The notes: generated from the letters alone by a model not told the origin. A stretch of 64,000 nucleotides of DNA from Brienomyrus brachyistius (GCF_023856365.1 NC_064533.1:35698118-35762117), one strand, 5' to 3'. Shown: positions 1 to 13,140, counted from the first letter of the stretch. Program-made: numbers and translations.

Positions 1-65
<65 letters not shown>
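1..65. repeat. (GT)n microsatellite
   Basis: An uninterrupted GT dinucleotide run starts at the first base of the window, so its true length is unknown. It is a simple repeat with no coding content. Confidence 0.98.
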
Positions 66-67
<2 letters not shown>

Positions 68-241
68 TGCACGCGTGTGTATCTGTCTCATCAAGCAGCC
101 ATTGTTGGGCTCCATAGACCAGCATGAACCGCTGCCTCCCGTCCCCCCCTGCCTGACAGCCTAATTTCCCCCTGCACCGCTGATTAACTACAGACAGAAA
201 AATCATGTCATGTTTGTTTGAAGAGACTTTTCTTTTTGCAG

Positions 242-373
242 ATGAAAAAGCAGAAAGCCAAAAAGCATACGGAGTCATTTTGGCAAGCTAACAGAATACA
301 GAATCTAAATGAAGACAGAATTGCAGTGAACACCAGTGACTACAGAAGGGAAATGAAGGCAAAGAGCCATACA
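242..373 (+). CDS. Candidate coding exon of an unidentified upstream gene
   Basis: A pyrimidine-rich tract ending in TTTTTGCAG (AG at 240-241) precedes an open stretch of 44 codons that ends at a plausible donor, ACA|GTACGT, at 374. The length is a multiple of three, so a phase 0/0 internal exon fits. Alternatively, reading on without the donor reaches a stop at 410-412, which would make it a terminal exon. The peptide is highly charged, with a basic start (KKQKAKKH), a single W, and a tyrosine in NTSDYRR. That composition would suit the cytoplasmic tail of a membrane receptor, but I do not recognise a family and no transmembrane segment is visible in the window. It is on the same strand as pard3b and about 18 kb upstream. 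A chance open frame is a real alternative. Confidence 0.33.
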
Positions 374-1170
374 GTACGTGACATTTCAAACATAAAGATC
401 TTGACATTTTAGTGTACAGCTTAATAACTTAAAATATAAATTGCAGTGTTGTTTGTGAATTCCTATTGATCACTCCTGTTGTATCCGTGATAGACTTTCC
501 CCCTGGGCAGCGTGCAATTCCTGCAGCTCTCCTCATGAAACACATAACATGTGACGAGCTGCATTAACCCCCAAGGTCTTCTGATTCCCGCCGGCCGGGG
601 GGCCAGACGTAACACTCACTTCGCTTTACCTCTGTTAACACACTTCTCACTAACCGTCTGACAGATGTTTTATAACTTGACTCAGCTAAAATTAGGAAAT
701 TCTTGCAGTGTTTCTCAATCTTGGGGTTTCTTTTCAGGTTCCTCATTGAAAACTGGTTGCTCAGAACATTCATTTGCGAAATTTCCTATTTATTTAAAGG
801 GCTTATTGGTACTGATCTTTATTTTAGGATCGGATCTGGCACCATTATCCTGTCAATATTTACATGAATAATTAATTCCTATGGGTTTTACAAACTTGAA
901 TAATGCCTTGTGATACTATTCAGAGCATACAAATCAAGTACAAATCAAAGTCATTGATTACTAGACGTTCCTTTGTTGACATTCAGAAGGGATTTGTAAT
1001 TGAACCTTAGCACTGAAAGACCCACATTACTGGCAAATAATCAAGAAAGAGAACAGAGGACTGGAGTCACAGCTGCCGAATGTAAAAAGGTTTCCCTTTT
1101 GATTTTGAACCCCCCCCCCCCCATTTCCTCCTATAAAGTGCTTTCTGAAAGTGTTGCTTTGAAAGCATGT

Positions 1171-1277
1171 ATGTGCCCTGCAATGAACTGGCATCTCAGG
1201 CAGGGGGCGCTCACGCTTGTGTCTCCAGTCTCACGGACACCCAGCATTGGATAAATGGTCGGAAGACAGATGAATGT
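1171..1277 (+). repeat. Diverged 3' fragment of GGATGG-tailed fish SINE
   Basis: The segment begins with GTGCCCTGCAATGAACTGGC and ends with GGATAAATGG..GAAGACAGATGAATG. This is the same order of landmarks as the better copies at 7314 and 16133 (CCCTGCGATGGGCTGG ... GGATAAGCGG ... GGATGG). It is old and degraded. Confidence 0.5.
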
Positions 1278-1633
1278 GCTGATAATGAGCAACCCAGCTC
1301 ACAAGCTTGTGTGTTGCTTTAGTACCGAAACTGCAACTGTGACTATTAGGAATGCACCTCTCGTGTAACTGATTTGTTATTAATAAGAAACACTCTGAAG
1401 AGTTCTGTCATTAAAACTATGGGATTTTTTTTTTCAAAATGACATTATGAGCTGTTCACCTATTTACACAGTGCACATGTGTGACATAATTTAAGATAAT
1501 TACTGATTTAACACACTATAATTTCCTTGTCATAAACACACTCTTCTTCATGAGTTGTATGAATTCGTATTTAATATTGCTTTAAAGTATTACTCATTGA
1601 ATACTTGTAGGATTTTAGGCAGGGGCATTTGGT

Positions 1634-1778
1634 CGTGCCCTGCAATGGGATGGTGCCCCATCCTGGGTTATTCCCTGCCTTGGGCCCTTAGCTTCCTGGA
1701 TGGGCTCCAGACCCTTATGACCCTGCATAGGACAAGTGGGTATGGAAAATGGATGGATGGATGGATGGGTGGGTGGGT
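1634..1778 (+). repeat. 3' portion of GGATGG-tailed fish SINE
   Basis: Clear landmarks are present in order: GTGCCCTGCAATGGGATGG, CCCCATCCTGGGTTATTCCC, and GGAAAATGGATGGATGG with a short GGAT/GGGT tail. The copy lacks the tRNA-like head and so is 5'-truncated. It is moderately diverged from the other copies in the window. Confidence 0.75.
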
Positions 1779-2544
1779 ATTGTTCATCACATTATCCATA
1801 ACCGTATTACTGAGATGAGGCCTGCATTTACGTAGTTACACACTGAGGTCTTGCTTGAGTAAAGTAGTGACCCATTTCTTTGCTTTCCTGGCGATTTCAT
1901 TGCAGCATTTGAGTTCTGAGAGACACTGCTGCAGAGGCACAGCATCTGGGTGACCGAGCGCTAGAATTCAGGGAAAAGCTTCCTTCCAGCGCCACGTCGG
2001 CTCTGCCTTCGGCTCTAATTCTGCCACTCCGGCCTGATTTCTGGAGCGCCGCAGACTCCTCCATGCTCCTCTCCCCCGGAGCGCCGCTCCAAACAGGATT
2101 TTCACAGGAACTTGTGCATAAATGTTTAATTAGCGGCAGCTGCTGTGCAATGTGTGCCATGCCGATGGATCCCAACCAAACAGGGGGCTCAGAAAGTCAC
2201 ATGGCACTTTCAGACTTATCAGTGTATGATTCTCCTGCGAGTCATGAATCAGGAAACAACTGGGGCCCGATTTGGAATCTTGAGGGTGGGGTGGCCATTG
2301 ATACGTTTGGCTTTATTTGGCCGAAGGCCTATTTTACTGGTTCCATAGATCATCATGGGGCGATCTGCATGGGGGTAGTACTGTCGGGAATGTAGACCGA
2401 TAGAAATGATGACCCATTGACTTAGAGTACTGCAACATTAACGATGTGTGAAATATATCTTCTCCACTGTAAGTCAGTAATATTGAAATGATATTTCAAT
2501 GTTTTGTGTTGGTAGCCATTTTGCAATGTTTCTGTGTTAGCAGT

Positions 2545-2565
2545 GGGGGGGGGGGGGGGGGGGGG
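2545..2565 (+). repeat. Poly-G tract (21 nt)
   Basis: A pure run of 21 G residues. It is one of twelve homopolymer C or G runs of at least 10 nt in the window. Confidence 0.95.
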
Positions 2566-5237
2566 ACACTGCAGCCTAAAGAGTGACTGGTGAGAGAACC
2601 AATGGCCTAAGGTGCTGCTTAAGGTTCGCAACATGGTACCTACAATGCTCTGTAATCCAAAGACATAAAACATTAACTGTACACCCAATGATGCTGGCAC
2701 TTAATAAACCCATAAATTATGGATATTCTTATAAGGAACGAAACGACCTGGTTGCTGAAGACATCCAGTGGCATTTCCTGAAAAATTCAGGATGCTACTA
2801 CTGCTGACCGTGCCAAATTCCCGCTGAAGCCTTTTCAGCAGACCAAGGACATCTAATCATCTCCTGGAACTGAACTACCAACATCATTCCTTTCTCCGCT
2901 AGCCGAAAAACATCTGCATAATTTTCTGATGCAAAATGGCCGCCGTGTATTAGGCAGATTTGTGCCACATACAGTACGGTGCCAAGCCGGCCTGTCCAAA
3001 GCTGACAAAGTCCCCCTCCTCACAAGCACAGATACCATGACTTAAAGGGGAATGACTCACTGACACTGACGTTCAATTTGCTGGAACGATTTTTGTATGA
3101 CATGGCAATTTGTTTTGTGGAAGAAAGAAAGTTTTGGCCAAAACTTAGGCCCCAAACCCCTCCTTTTAATGTTTAAAAAAGAACTAATTACAGAAATGTC
3201 ACCCTTCATGCAAACAGGGGGTTTGAGCCAGGTCAGGCTAGAAAATGGTTCACTTCGCTTGTCTGTTTCTTGGGGCTTACAGTAAAACTGCAGTAACCCG
3301 TTTAAACCAATTATCCAGTCACACTTCTAGGTGCTCTGGGATGCGGGTGCTGGAGCCACGAGGCAGCAGCCCAACCTGAAATCACACCGTGTCACATTCA
3401 CTCCAGCATGTTCTGAGTTCCATGGAGACACAAGGAACTTTTTATGGAGTCCCAAGGTTTTTCTATTTCATTGTTTCATGTTCATCAGTGACACGAAATG
3501 AACACAAGGCTGCCTTTGGTTCTCGTTATCTCTGTGATGTGAAAGCAAATCACGGAGGTGTGCCTATTAAATCATAGTGAAGTTCAAGAACAAGCCAACG
3601 GGAGTATGTTTTGGAAGCTCCCAGTGTCTGAAACTGTTATCTTCAGCTTTCTCAAAAATAAATTTTGCTTTGCAGCTTAGAGGCTTAGCCGTTGTCCTAA
3701 TTTCTGGATTTTCAGTTTGGTACTCGCTTCCGTTAACATCGCCTGGTTCTCCTCCAACCCCAGTCCCACATGCTGGATCCACATCAGCACTGTGATTATC
3801 TGGGTGAGAGAGTCTTTCCACAATGCTTCACATATGGGCTGTCTGTTCAGGAAACATTCTGTGGAGAATAACAATGTTAGATAAGATAGACAAGGTTGCG
3901 AATGGGCCAGTGTCCCTCATAGAAAACAAAGAGTAGAAATTATCTCTTTACCTCCTCTCATTACATTTATTTCCTCGGAAAAAAAAACTAGGTAAGCGCA
4001 ACGACTGATAAACAGAGGAGGAACCTGCCTTTTACGACGCCCTCTCATCTGTCTTTCAGTTTTCTTTTTTGTTTGAAAGTCCATGGTGGCTTAGAAAAGA
4101 ATGACTGATGGAAAAGAAGAGAGGCTAAGTTCCTCCTAACATGTCAGCTGTAAACTTCAAACCTGTCAGTTTATACCCAAGGCACGTCCGAGGTCAGCTT
4201 ATCCTCAGCTTCAAAGGCACAAAAGAGACACTAGGTCATGTCAAGGGAATGTGAATCATTTCAATTTTCTGACCCAAAATGACCGGTCTTTAATCTCTGC
4301 TGACACCTCACTTCTTTATATGTGTTTGGGAATGAAAGTATCCAATTAACGCTGTGCTTCCAGAAAGATGGAGAAGGTGGAATTTAGTCGACTTATATGG
4401 ACAATGAGCAACACAGAGAGGTATGTAAACACCTGTAAATCGTTTAATTCCATGCTTTATAGTAATCACATGCCTCTGGCTGTACTTTGTGTCTAACATC
4501 CATTGAGCAGATTTTTTTAAAGTGAGATGATTCATTATCAAAGGTACATGCAACAAGTAAGTCAAGTGAAAGGTACAATGCATCAATAATATAACAAGTG
4601 TACAATATTGGGGCACCTGGCTGTGGTGTTAAATGTGCAGAAACATTTAAGCGATTCTCTGATTAGACAAAGCAGTATAGTCTCTCTACATTCATCTCAA
4701 TCCATGCATAAATTTCAAATTGTGAATAGATAAATTATTACTATGCACTTTTTTTGATTTTCCAGGGGAAATAAAAAACTAGAAAACAACATTTTCAGTG
4801 GAAAATTGAACTGTATTTTCTTTTTACTGCTGTAAAATAATGGAAATATCAGCAACTATCTATATGTCATAAATTTGAAGTACTTTTTCTGCCTCAGAAC
4901 ATACTAGTACATCTTTTTCTCCAAAAGCTTTTAGAGGACAATATTTATTTGCATATATTCCGAGATTTGTATATAAATATAACATTTTGAAGTAGATCAC
5001 TGAAAAAGGTCACAATATTTCCGCTTTTGTTAGAATCCCAGATGAGACCAGGCCTCTTTCAGCATCACCTTTCAGCGACCTTTCTGACCAGAGACAGCTG
5101 GAGAATCTATTGAACAAAGCCGACTTGAAGCCCTGCTTTCCTGCTATTACAGGTTAAAGATGCGGCGTTAGCCGTCCCTTAGGTGAAGTCAGGGGTCTGC
5201 ATATACTGTATCTTCAAGGTAATTTTGATACCTCATA

Positions 5238-5345
5238 TCCGTCCATCCTTCCCTTTTCCATACCCATGACGGTGGCGTGTCTGGATTCCGTCCCAGACAT
5301 ACAGCAGGGGATTGAGTGAATGGGATATCGGTCCATCATCGGGCA
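5238..5345 (-). repeat. GGATGG-tailed SINE fragment, reverse orientation
   Basis: The + strand shows ATCCGTCCATCC followed by TTTTCCATACCC and GGATTCCGTCCCAGACATA. This is the reverse complement of the SINE 3' region (tail, then GGATAAGCGG-like and GGATAGGCTCC-like boxes). It is degraded and its limits are approximate. Confidence 0.5.
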
Positions 5346-7313
5346 TCTGGGCAGTAATGTGTTTAGTAAATAATATGAATAATATTAGGACCTCCTTCAT
5401 CCATAATTCAGTACATGAAAAATCACCTTTATAATTAAATCTGTATAGGGTCTCTGTGTGAGGGTGTCTGTGCGTTCATCATTTTTGAGTGTCTGCCCAG
5501 CTGATTTATTTAGGCTTGTGTGTTTAAGCCTGGGTAGAAAGGTCTGAACCTGAGGTCTGAGCAGAAAATATTTATGAGGTTGAACATTCAGATGGTTAAT
5601 GTCAAATATACACACAGCATGGGTATTCTCTGAACTCCCTGAATGTTTAATGCAGACTGAAGGAGCCCCAGTCATGACAGACGTGTGAGAGGGATTTTCA
5701 CGTCACAGCACATTGACCCCGACATTGCGTGTGAGCACTCAAGGAGCTGCCGTGAACGGGGACTCAAAACGCGAGGCAAAGTCTCATCAAGCCCAGACTC
5801 ACTGGTTACATTACAAGAGTCAGCCACAAAAATTAGCATAGCACACAACAGATGCACATCTTTAAACTCAGTGCAGAGCTGGAGCGGTAAGTATGAAGAT
5901 TCACCCCGATTGTAAAATGAATAAAGAAGGGATGCATGCAAATACATTAACTGTGATCTGAGACAATACCAAATGACAGCATTATGAATTCTTCCCTGGT
6001 TCTTGTTATGGGCATTATGGCGACAATCTGGTGTTGCCATCGGCTTCGGAGGGGCAGACAGCACCCATGTCGCAGTGTATAATGTGGCCCAAGTGCTTCA
6101 CACAGTACCTAGAAGTAGCTGCATTTATCCCCAAAAGCAGATGCTTAAGTGACTGTCCCCCGTTCCCATGGGAGACAGTAACTGCAGTGCGACCAGCTGG
6201 CTGTGGTGTCATGGATAAACCCCCCCGGACATTAAATCAGCGGCACACCCATGATTTTGCCCGGGTTTCTCCACATTCTCAGTCAGGCAGACACTCAGTC
6301 TGAGTTAAATCATTTAAAATGCCTGCAGCTGTCACTGAAACTCAAACACAGCCCCCCCCTCCCCCCCCAGGGAAGCTGGGCTGGCCAGGAGGTCAGACCC
6401 CACAGCGAGGGCGTTCCCCTCTGGTCAGGGCGCCAGTCTCCGAGCCTGATCTTTATCTCCCATCTCACTGCCAAATCTCCGAGATCAGTATCTTTAATTT
6501 GTCACAGAGAAATAAATTCTGGTCACAGATCATTAGAACACCGGAGAAGCCAACAACAGAGGTAGGGAAGGTGCTTCTGATTGAACCTGATCCAGAAAGG
6601 AACTTTCAATAAGGGCAAATACTTCAAAATCCTGTTTCAAAACTCTAAAAATGTTCATCTTGATTACGTCAGTGGAAACATCTCTGCATCTTTGAGATGG
6701 AAAAAATACTAGCAGTTACAATAACACAAGAAGGAAGAAGTTCAGTGTCTCAGTTGCACTTTTAATTGCTGCTGCACGTCTGGTCGTTACAGCTGTGATT
6801 TGTCCCAGAGAGAGGCAGCGTCAGGGAAGCAATTAATCTGAAGGAAGAAGAGCAAAGATACAAAGCTTTGGAGCAAAACTTACCAGCTAAATTATGTGAC
6901 ATGAAGTGTTTTAACTGCGATTTCACATATTTCACAAAGTAATCCATAACAAAATAATACATGCATATATTAAAGCCTAGGAACACACAGAAAATTTCTG
7001 AAATATACCCCGAAACAAGTGAAGCTCTTTCGAATATGTGTTTTGTAGCAGGTAGAGAAAATACGACAAATAACAACAGAGTAACCACTAGGGGGCAGCA
7101 TTCACCATGAAGAATAGCGAGATTTCAGCGTTGCTAAGCCGACAGTCCGGCTTGCTTGTCATTACCGAGTATTGCTTTTTATCGCTGAAGCGAATATTGA
7201 CGATCTTTACAATAACAGCTTATTCTAAAACATTTGTGGATATCTTAACCTGACTGTTATTATACCCATTTAGATCATTGTTAACATTTTCAGTTTTAAT
7301 ATGTTATGATGGT

Positions 7314-7470
7314 GTGCATGTGTGAGTGAATGGTGTGTGAGTGTGCCCTGCGATGGGCTGGCCCCCCATCCTGGGTTGTTCCCTGCCTCGTGCCCATTGA
7401 TTCCGGGATAGGCTCCGGACCCCCCGCGACCCAATAGGATAAGCGGTTTGGAAAATGGATGGATGGATGG
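7314..7470 (+). mobile_element. 5'-truncated SINE copy with 13-bp target duplication
   Basis: This is a well-preserved 3' part of the GGATGG-tailed fish SINE, from GTGCATGTGTGAGTGAATGG to (GGAT)n. It is bracketed by the direct repeat ATGTTATGATGGT at 7301-7313 and 7471-7483. The direct repeat fits a target-site duplication made by target-primed reverse transcription. The missing tRNA-like head is what 5' truncation during LINE-mediated insertion would give. The last 61 bases recur exactly at 7651-7711. Confidence 0.88.
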
Positions 7471-7603
7471 ATGTTATGATGGTAAATATCTCTTTTTTTC
7501 TAAGAACTTCTGTTTTCAGCAATAGTACAGATGTTATTCGTGTAGGTTTTTGAAAGAATTACATAGTAATTTAAATTTGTTGTTACACAGATACACATAC
7601 ACT

Positions 7604-7606
<3 letters not shown>

Positions 7607-7655
<49 letters not shown>

Positions 7656-7780
7656 CTCCGGACCCCCCGCGACCCAATAGGATAAGCGGTTTGGAAAATG
7701 GATGGATGGATATATATATATATATATATATATTTGTGTGTATGTATATATATATATATATGTATATATGTATATATATG
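7607..7780. repeat. (TA)n tract interrupted by a SINE tail
   Basis: Pure TA repeats at 7607-7653 and 7711-7733, and impure TA/TG repeats to about 7780, flank a 61-bp block (7651-7711). That block is identical to the SINE tail at 7408-7468. The apparent Tyr/Ile-rich reading frames across here are translated microsatellite. Confidence 0.92.
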
Positions 7781-8484
7781 TCATTCTTCATATTTAATTT
7801 ATATATTTTTTTTTTGCTATTTTATTTATATGTAAATACTTTGCTTTATTCTAACAATTATGTATGAATATAAAACACTATAATTGAAAAGTAAGTATAT
7901 TACTATATATTATATATTGTATATTCAAGCAACAAAAGCAAATGGCTACAAGCGTAGTGAAGGCTGGTCTGATGTTTAAAAGCAGCAGTCGAGCGTGTGA
8001 CGCAGAGGTAGTACAGATGTGCTGTCACCAGCTGCCAGTGGAGATGGAAGCGGACCTCACTCCTGAGGTGGGGAAATTATGTGTGAAACAGGGCAGCTCC
8101 ACAAGCTCAGATGAGTTTCTGTAAATCAGTCGTATGCATGAGCTCACCAGGCCCATCTTTGATCGATGATTGGATCGACTGGCCCGCTGTCTCAAGACTG
8201 CCTCCAAGCAAGATTTAATCAAAGCCGCAGTCACGGGCCTTTCAGTTAACCGCCGGAACATCTTTTCCTTTCTGAAAAGTAACATTGTTTGGTGTGTAGG
8301 AGCATTTATGTGTGTGGAAGGTTTATAAGTGTGCGTAGTCACAACTGTATTCATGACCTATGCAATTTATACTTTTCCCTCAAAATGAGGGAAAACTAAA
8401 CATGACAGTCTTCTAGCAAGCTTCTTCTCCTCCTTGTCTTCCTCCTCTTGATCAATGGCGATCAATACTTGCATTGCTCTGCAT

Positions 8485-8951
8485 TAGAGATGAAACGGTA
8501 TAAAAATTTTAGATCGCAATTATAGTGACCAAAATTATCACAGTTATCAGTAATATCGCGGTATCCTTAAAATGTGCTGAAATGCTCAGAAAGTACACAA
8601 GTTGAAATAATTTCAATTTCAAGTTTTTTTATTTGGAAACAAAATAAAATTAGCAGCACTAAGGACTTTTTCTTTGCATAAACATTAAAGTAATAACATG
8701 GAAAACCACATCAAATGCGCATTAACATTGAAACATCTCCAGAGCGCAGTCACTGGCAGCGGTCACCGCCTTCCGCCAAATTTTCACTGACGCTGAAATC
8801 CACGCTGCATGCTTCGCCTGCGAACCTGCGCCTGGGAGACTGTTGCTAACTTATTTGATGCTAGACAGTACTTAACGTGAGTTTTTCCCAAACCGGTAAT
8901 CAGTCATCATTTTATTAATAATTAAAACTTGAAATAACCGTTACATCCCTA
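8485..8951. mobile_element. hAT-type non-autonomous element (MITE), 467 bp
   Basis: The left end starts TAGAGATGAAACGGTAT. The right end, read in reverse complement, starts TAGGGATGTAACGGTTAT. The two terminal inverted repeats agree over about 17 bases with few mismatches. The element is flanked by a perfect 8-bp direct repeat, CTCTGCAT, at 8477-8484 and 8952-8959. An 8-bp target duplication is diagnostic of the hAT superfamily. No transposase coding is present inside, so it would depend on an autonomous hAT element elsewhere. Confidence 0.9.
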
Positions 8952-8959
8952 CTCTGCAT

Positions 8960-11900
8960 TCTTGGAATGACTGAGCGTGGTGACGGTCATTATCTAAGAG
9001 GGCTTCACATGACTGAGATCGTTGTTTGTCTTTAGCATTGCTCTTCACTACCTTGCCAAGCTGAAGCCTGGTAGAAAAACAGTGGGAAAAGTCTGGTTTG
9101 TTAGTTTCTGCTTATTTTTTCCGTTGCAATCAAGAAATCGTACTGTTTTGATGAGTCGTGACAATATAAAAATTCAACGAAAACAACATGATGAAACAAT
9201 CAGCATTTTGCGGTTTCTTTTGCACTGTTTATAATATACCAGGGTGAACATTTGTTGTATGTACAAAACGTGCTATATTGCTCTAGAATGATGTCCATTC
9301 CCTGTAGTTTCTTAAATCAGTGTTTTGATGAACTGTCTGTTCAATCTGAACTACATATTGAAAACAGAATTTAATATTTGCGGCAAGCTTTAATAACAGT
9401 AAAATATGCAGAGCTAAAATGTTAAACAAATGCAATTTACTTTTTATGCATTCTAAATTGATTCAAAATTAATACAATATAAAGTCAGTTTTAAAGTCGT
9501 CATAAAAAAGTCTCGCGATCATTGCATGTAAATATTTTGATTAGCTACCACTGCTCTAATTGTTCTCAGAGTCCATATTTTCGACGTTACATATATGGAC
9601 TAACTCAATGATGACAAACCCATTTCATGAGTTTACCTCAGCGGAAAAAGCATTGTAGTTTTAATTAAATTAGTTTTAATAACAAAACATGCATAGAATA
9701 TTCTGACTTTTTAAATTTAAGGCTGACTCTTGGTCCCACCAGAGATAAAGGATATGTGTGATGTAAATAAATAATTTCACTTCTACAATTTTTACAATGA
9801 CGGCAGCAGACACATGGCGTATCTCGCACATGTCCAACGCAGTCTGTCAGCAGACTGCCTTGACTAAATCAAGGCCTGGGGGTTTTAGTGAAGATTGCCT
9901 CCGCTGGGTTAGTTTGAGGTGCTGAACTGGCCTGATGTTTTCACGGCTCTCTCTGGCTTGGTGCATATGCTGTGATGGTGGTACCATCCCAAACAGGACA
10001 TCTCACACTTCGTCCACGGTCAGCATGGGAGTGGGAAAAAAAAGATATTTGTTGACACCCCAGTGCTGTTCCCTGGACCGATACACCTCACACCAAACTG
10101 GCCTTTTGCTGCTCATGTCCTAGTTCCCCTTCTATGCCGAGATGCAGGTGTTCCCAGATCAGTGCTGAAAACAGGGCTGCCGGGACGTTAAGGTGATTCG
10201 CAGTGAGGCATTATTTCGACTGGCAGGTGTCACTTCTTCGCTTGATGATTATATTACAAAGAAATTTCTGAATTTACCCTGAATAATAAACTCACTTAAA
10301 GATGTACAGAAATACTTTTGAACTGCATTAAATGTGATGTGGAATGTCTTACTGTAAGGATCACAGTATGTCAAAGACTGTTATGCTACACATTTGCGGT
10401 TGGTTAATTTACATATCTTAATTGACTTTGTTTGGTACATAGAATGTCATTAGTCGAGGGACAGCCGTGAGCTGCCGATCCTTCCTCAAGAGAGAACTGA
10501 GAGATTTCTGTGACTTTCAGTCTGGCCCATTCAAGGCCGTCCCTCCATTGAAATATTTTTTGAAAATACTTCATTTTTCAAAAGAGGGACGCAGTGTGGT
10601 CCAGGGCCCATCCGAAGCCTGCAGATTAATTGCATAACATCTGTATTGTCCATTATTCTTGGCATACAGTACATCGCTCTCCTGGCCAAACCGGATGAAA
10701 CTGGCTCTGCAGTGTGAGCTGGACTTGCAAAGCAGAAATAAAGAAAAGCAGCTGTATGAGTTTACTGACGATAAACCTTAGTTTTTGTGCTTAGTATTTG
10801 TCGTATCGCCGAGCCCTGATTCTGGTAGAGTGTGGGACGGGAAGGAGCTGTAATGACGGAGGAGATAGTCCGTCCGTCGTCCCCCCCCCCCCCCCCCCCC
10901 GCTGCCTTTGTGCAGAGGCCCGCCCTCAATCTGGGCCTCATTCACTGCCAGGGAATAACGCTATTTGGCTCCCGCTGCTTGTCCACAGTGTCCAGCTGGT
11001 CCACAGCCCATTACCCACTCCGCCATGGGGCAGAAGCCTCATAATCTGTCCCTGCGACTCCTTCTGTGTCCCTCATCTCTGCTGTGTCCCCATGAGAGGC
11101 GGAGCCGCAGTGACCGACGCATATGAAGCCCAGCGACAGCGGGACCCTCCGCTACAGTGAATCCTTTCAGGCACACAGCACTCGGACCCCATCTTAGTGT
11201 TTCAGCAAGAAGAAGGAGTGAAAGAGATATTTACTTGGTAAATGGTTCGTCTCGGCACATGTTGAATAAGTGGATACAATGAGCATCAGTGCGATGTATC
11301 TGCAGCCAGGAGCCCATAGAGCTGGAGCGGGACCTAGACTTCCTGCTCGATGCGATGAACAGCAGTCCTTCCATTACATCCCCACTTCGCTGTATTTACT
11401 TATTCATAAATTTGGCACTTAATCGTTCAGATCAATGTTAGCTGTTTTCTGCAATTAAATGAAAGCTAGCACCCCCGTGGTTATATTGCAGTTACCATGG
11501 TTTCCGACTACAGAGTTTATAAGGTGTGCTTACAAATATAATGAGCTTTAATTGAAAGAAACTACTTTCCGGATTTAGTTTTAATTACTAGCTCTTTTCT
11601 TAAGCTCTGAAAGAGAAATGGGTTATATGTGACAAAGTGCTAATTTGATCTATTAAGCCAAAGAGTGTGTGTGTTTTCACCTTGCTTGCAGCTCTTGTGC
11701 AAGTGAATAAACTTCAACATTAACAGCTGTTGATAAGGACTCTTCAGTATTTTTCCGAGCTTCACTCCAGCGAGACTTTACATGTGCACATGGGTACTTA
11801 AAATGCATCCCATCCGTGTTTTTGCCAGTACATTCTCTGGATGAATTTCACTGCAGAAAAGTCTGTCTGGAACACGAACCCAACTGTTGTTGAAAACATA

Positions 11901-13140
11901 TGTAACTATTTTTAATGTCTGTTGTCATGGCAGAAAACAGAAAGTGAGGCTTCCCTTTTTTGCGTCTTTCCTTTGCTTTGACTTTCTCCCTGGAATTCTC
12001 CCTGCCTTGCAAACATTTACTGAAAACATTACTCACCTCCTTCTATAAGTATGTCATCCCTCCCAAGCTCTCGCAGCTCTGCTTAGCAGGAGCTTATGCG
12101 CTCCATCTGGGGCTCTTGCATAACCCGCAGAAACGAAGACCTCTATTCGAAGGTTTTTCTCTTGCACTCCTTGCCAAGATACATCTTTTAGTGTGCCTGG
12201 TTATTTGGTAGGTTTTTCTGCCTCGAAAAATGAGAATCTGGTATCGATTATCTAAGAGGTACAATTCAAACAAAGTCCTGGGAAGAGATTTCTAGAAGAA
12301 TCATTCCCACAGTTGATAACTGGAAGGCAGCGTTTTAAGGTCATATAATGGGTGGAACATTCACAGTCAGTGTCACCTTAAACACAAACACCTGAGTTTA
12401 TCCCTTATTGCCTAATGTAATTAATTTATTCGTTTTAATTTATGATAGCTATGCAAACAATGTGCTTTGTTTTAAAATGCTTCCATTTTCTGGGGTGTTA
12501 AATAATGTGCATGCGAGGAACAATGTCTGCCATGAGAGCATAGCTTGGCATGCAGGAGATCACAAATAGACTTCTCCTATCCACAAGTGTGAAGGAAGTA
12601 GCTTTAGACTGCTCAGAGGCAAAGTGCAGGGATGATGCCTAGTTACAGCCTCAGATCTCCAGTACGCCCCCTTGCCACACCTTCCTTCAGCAATGTGGTG
12701 AACGTCACTAGCGGGCGTGGCATACGTCGAGGGACGGGTTGGTTTTGGTGAACAGATTCCTGATTCTTTGCATAGACAGAGTTGAATTTCTTGTTTCCCT
12801 GAGTCTCTGTTTAACTATTTCTTTGCCCTTAGGTCGAGAGGTTCCTATTCCCTACGATAGAACACCATCCCGCTCCATGATACACTCAGGAGATACAACA
12901 GGATACATTTATTCAGAATGTATTCACTAATAATATAAATAAATGAAGCCATGCTAGATTAGTACATAATGATTGAATGCACAGAGAACTGGAAAATGCA
13001 TACTGGTTGCAGAATTGCACTTACTGGTTGTAATCCTGAATGAAATTAAATTGGATTGAAATGAAAGTGACTGGTATGTGCATTTATTAACCTAGCAGTT
13101 TTTCAGTGTCACTTGTGTTTTGCATCATGAGACCAACCAT
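8960..13140. other. Intergenic DNA without recognisable genes
   Basis: No gene was recognised. Content is non-repetitive apart from a C20 tract at 10881-10900. Frames near 10800-11160 are partly translated poly-C (proline runs). Nothing here has recognisable domain motifs. Confidence 0.55.
10881..10900 (+). repeat. Poly-C tract (20 nt)
   Basis: A pure run of 20 C residues. Confidence 0.95.

Larger units (their letters stand above)
414..7300. other. Intergenic DNA without recognisable genes
   Basis: No coding exon was recognised here. The stretch holds SINE fragments (listed separately), a C13 tract at 1110-1122, a G21 tract at 2545-2565, and two C8 runs near 6354-6369. Open frames are short and low in quality, and none resembles a known protein family. 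Base composition is ordinary and AT-rich, as in fish intergenic DNA. Confidence 0.6.

Noticed and set aside
7500..7791. Tyr/Ile-rich frames
   Set aside because: Translated TA microsatellite and SINE tail.
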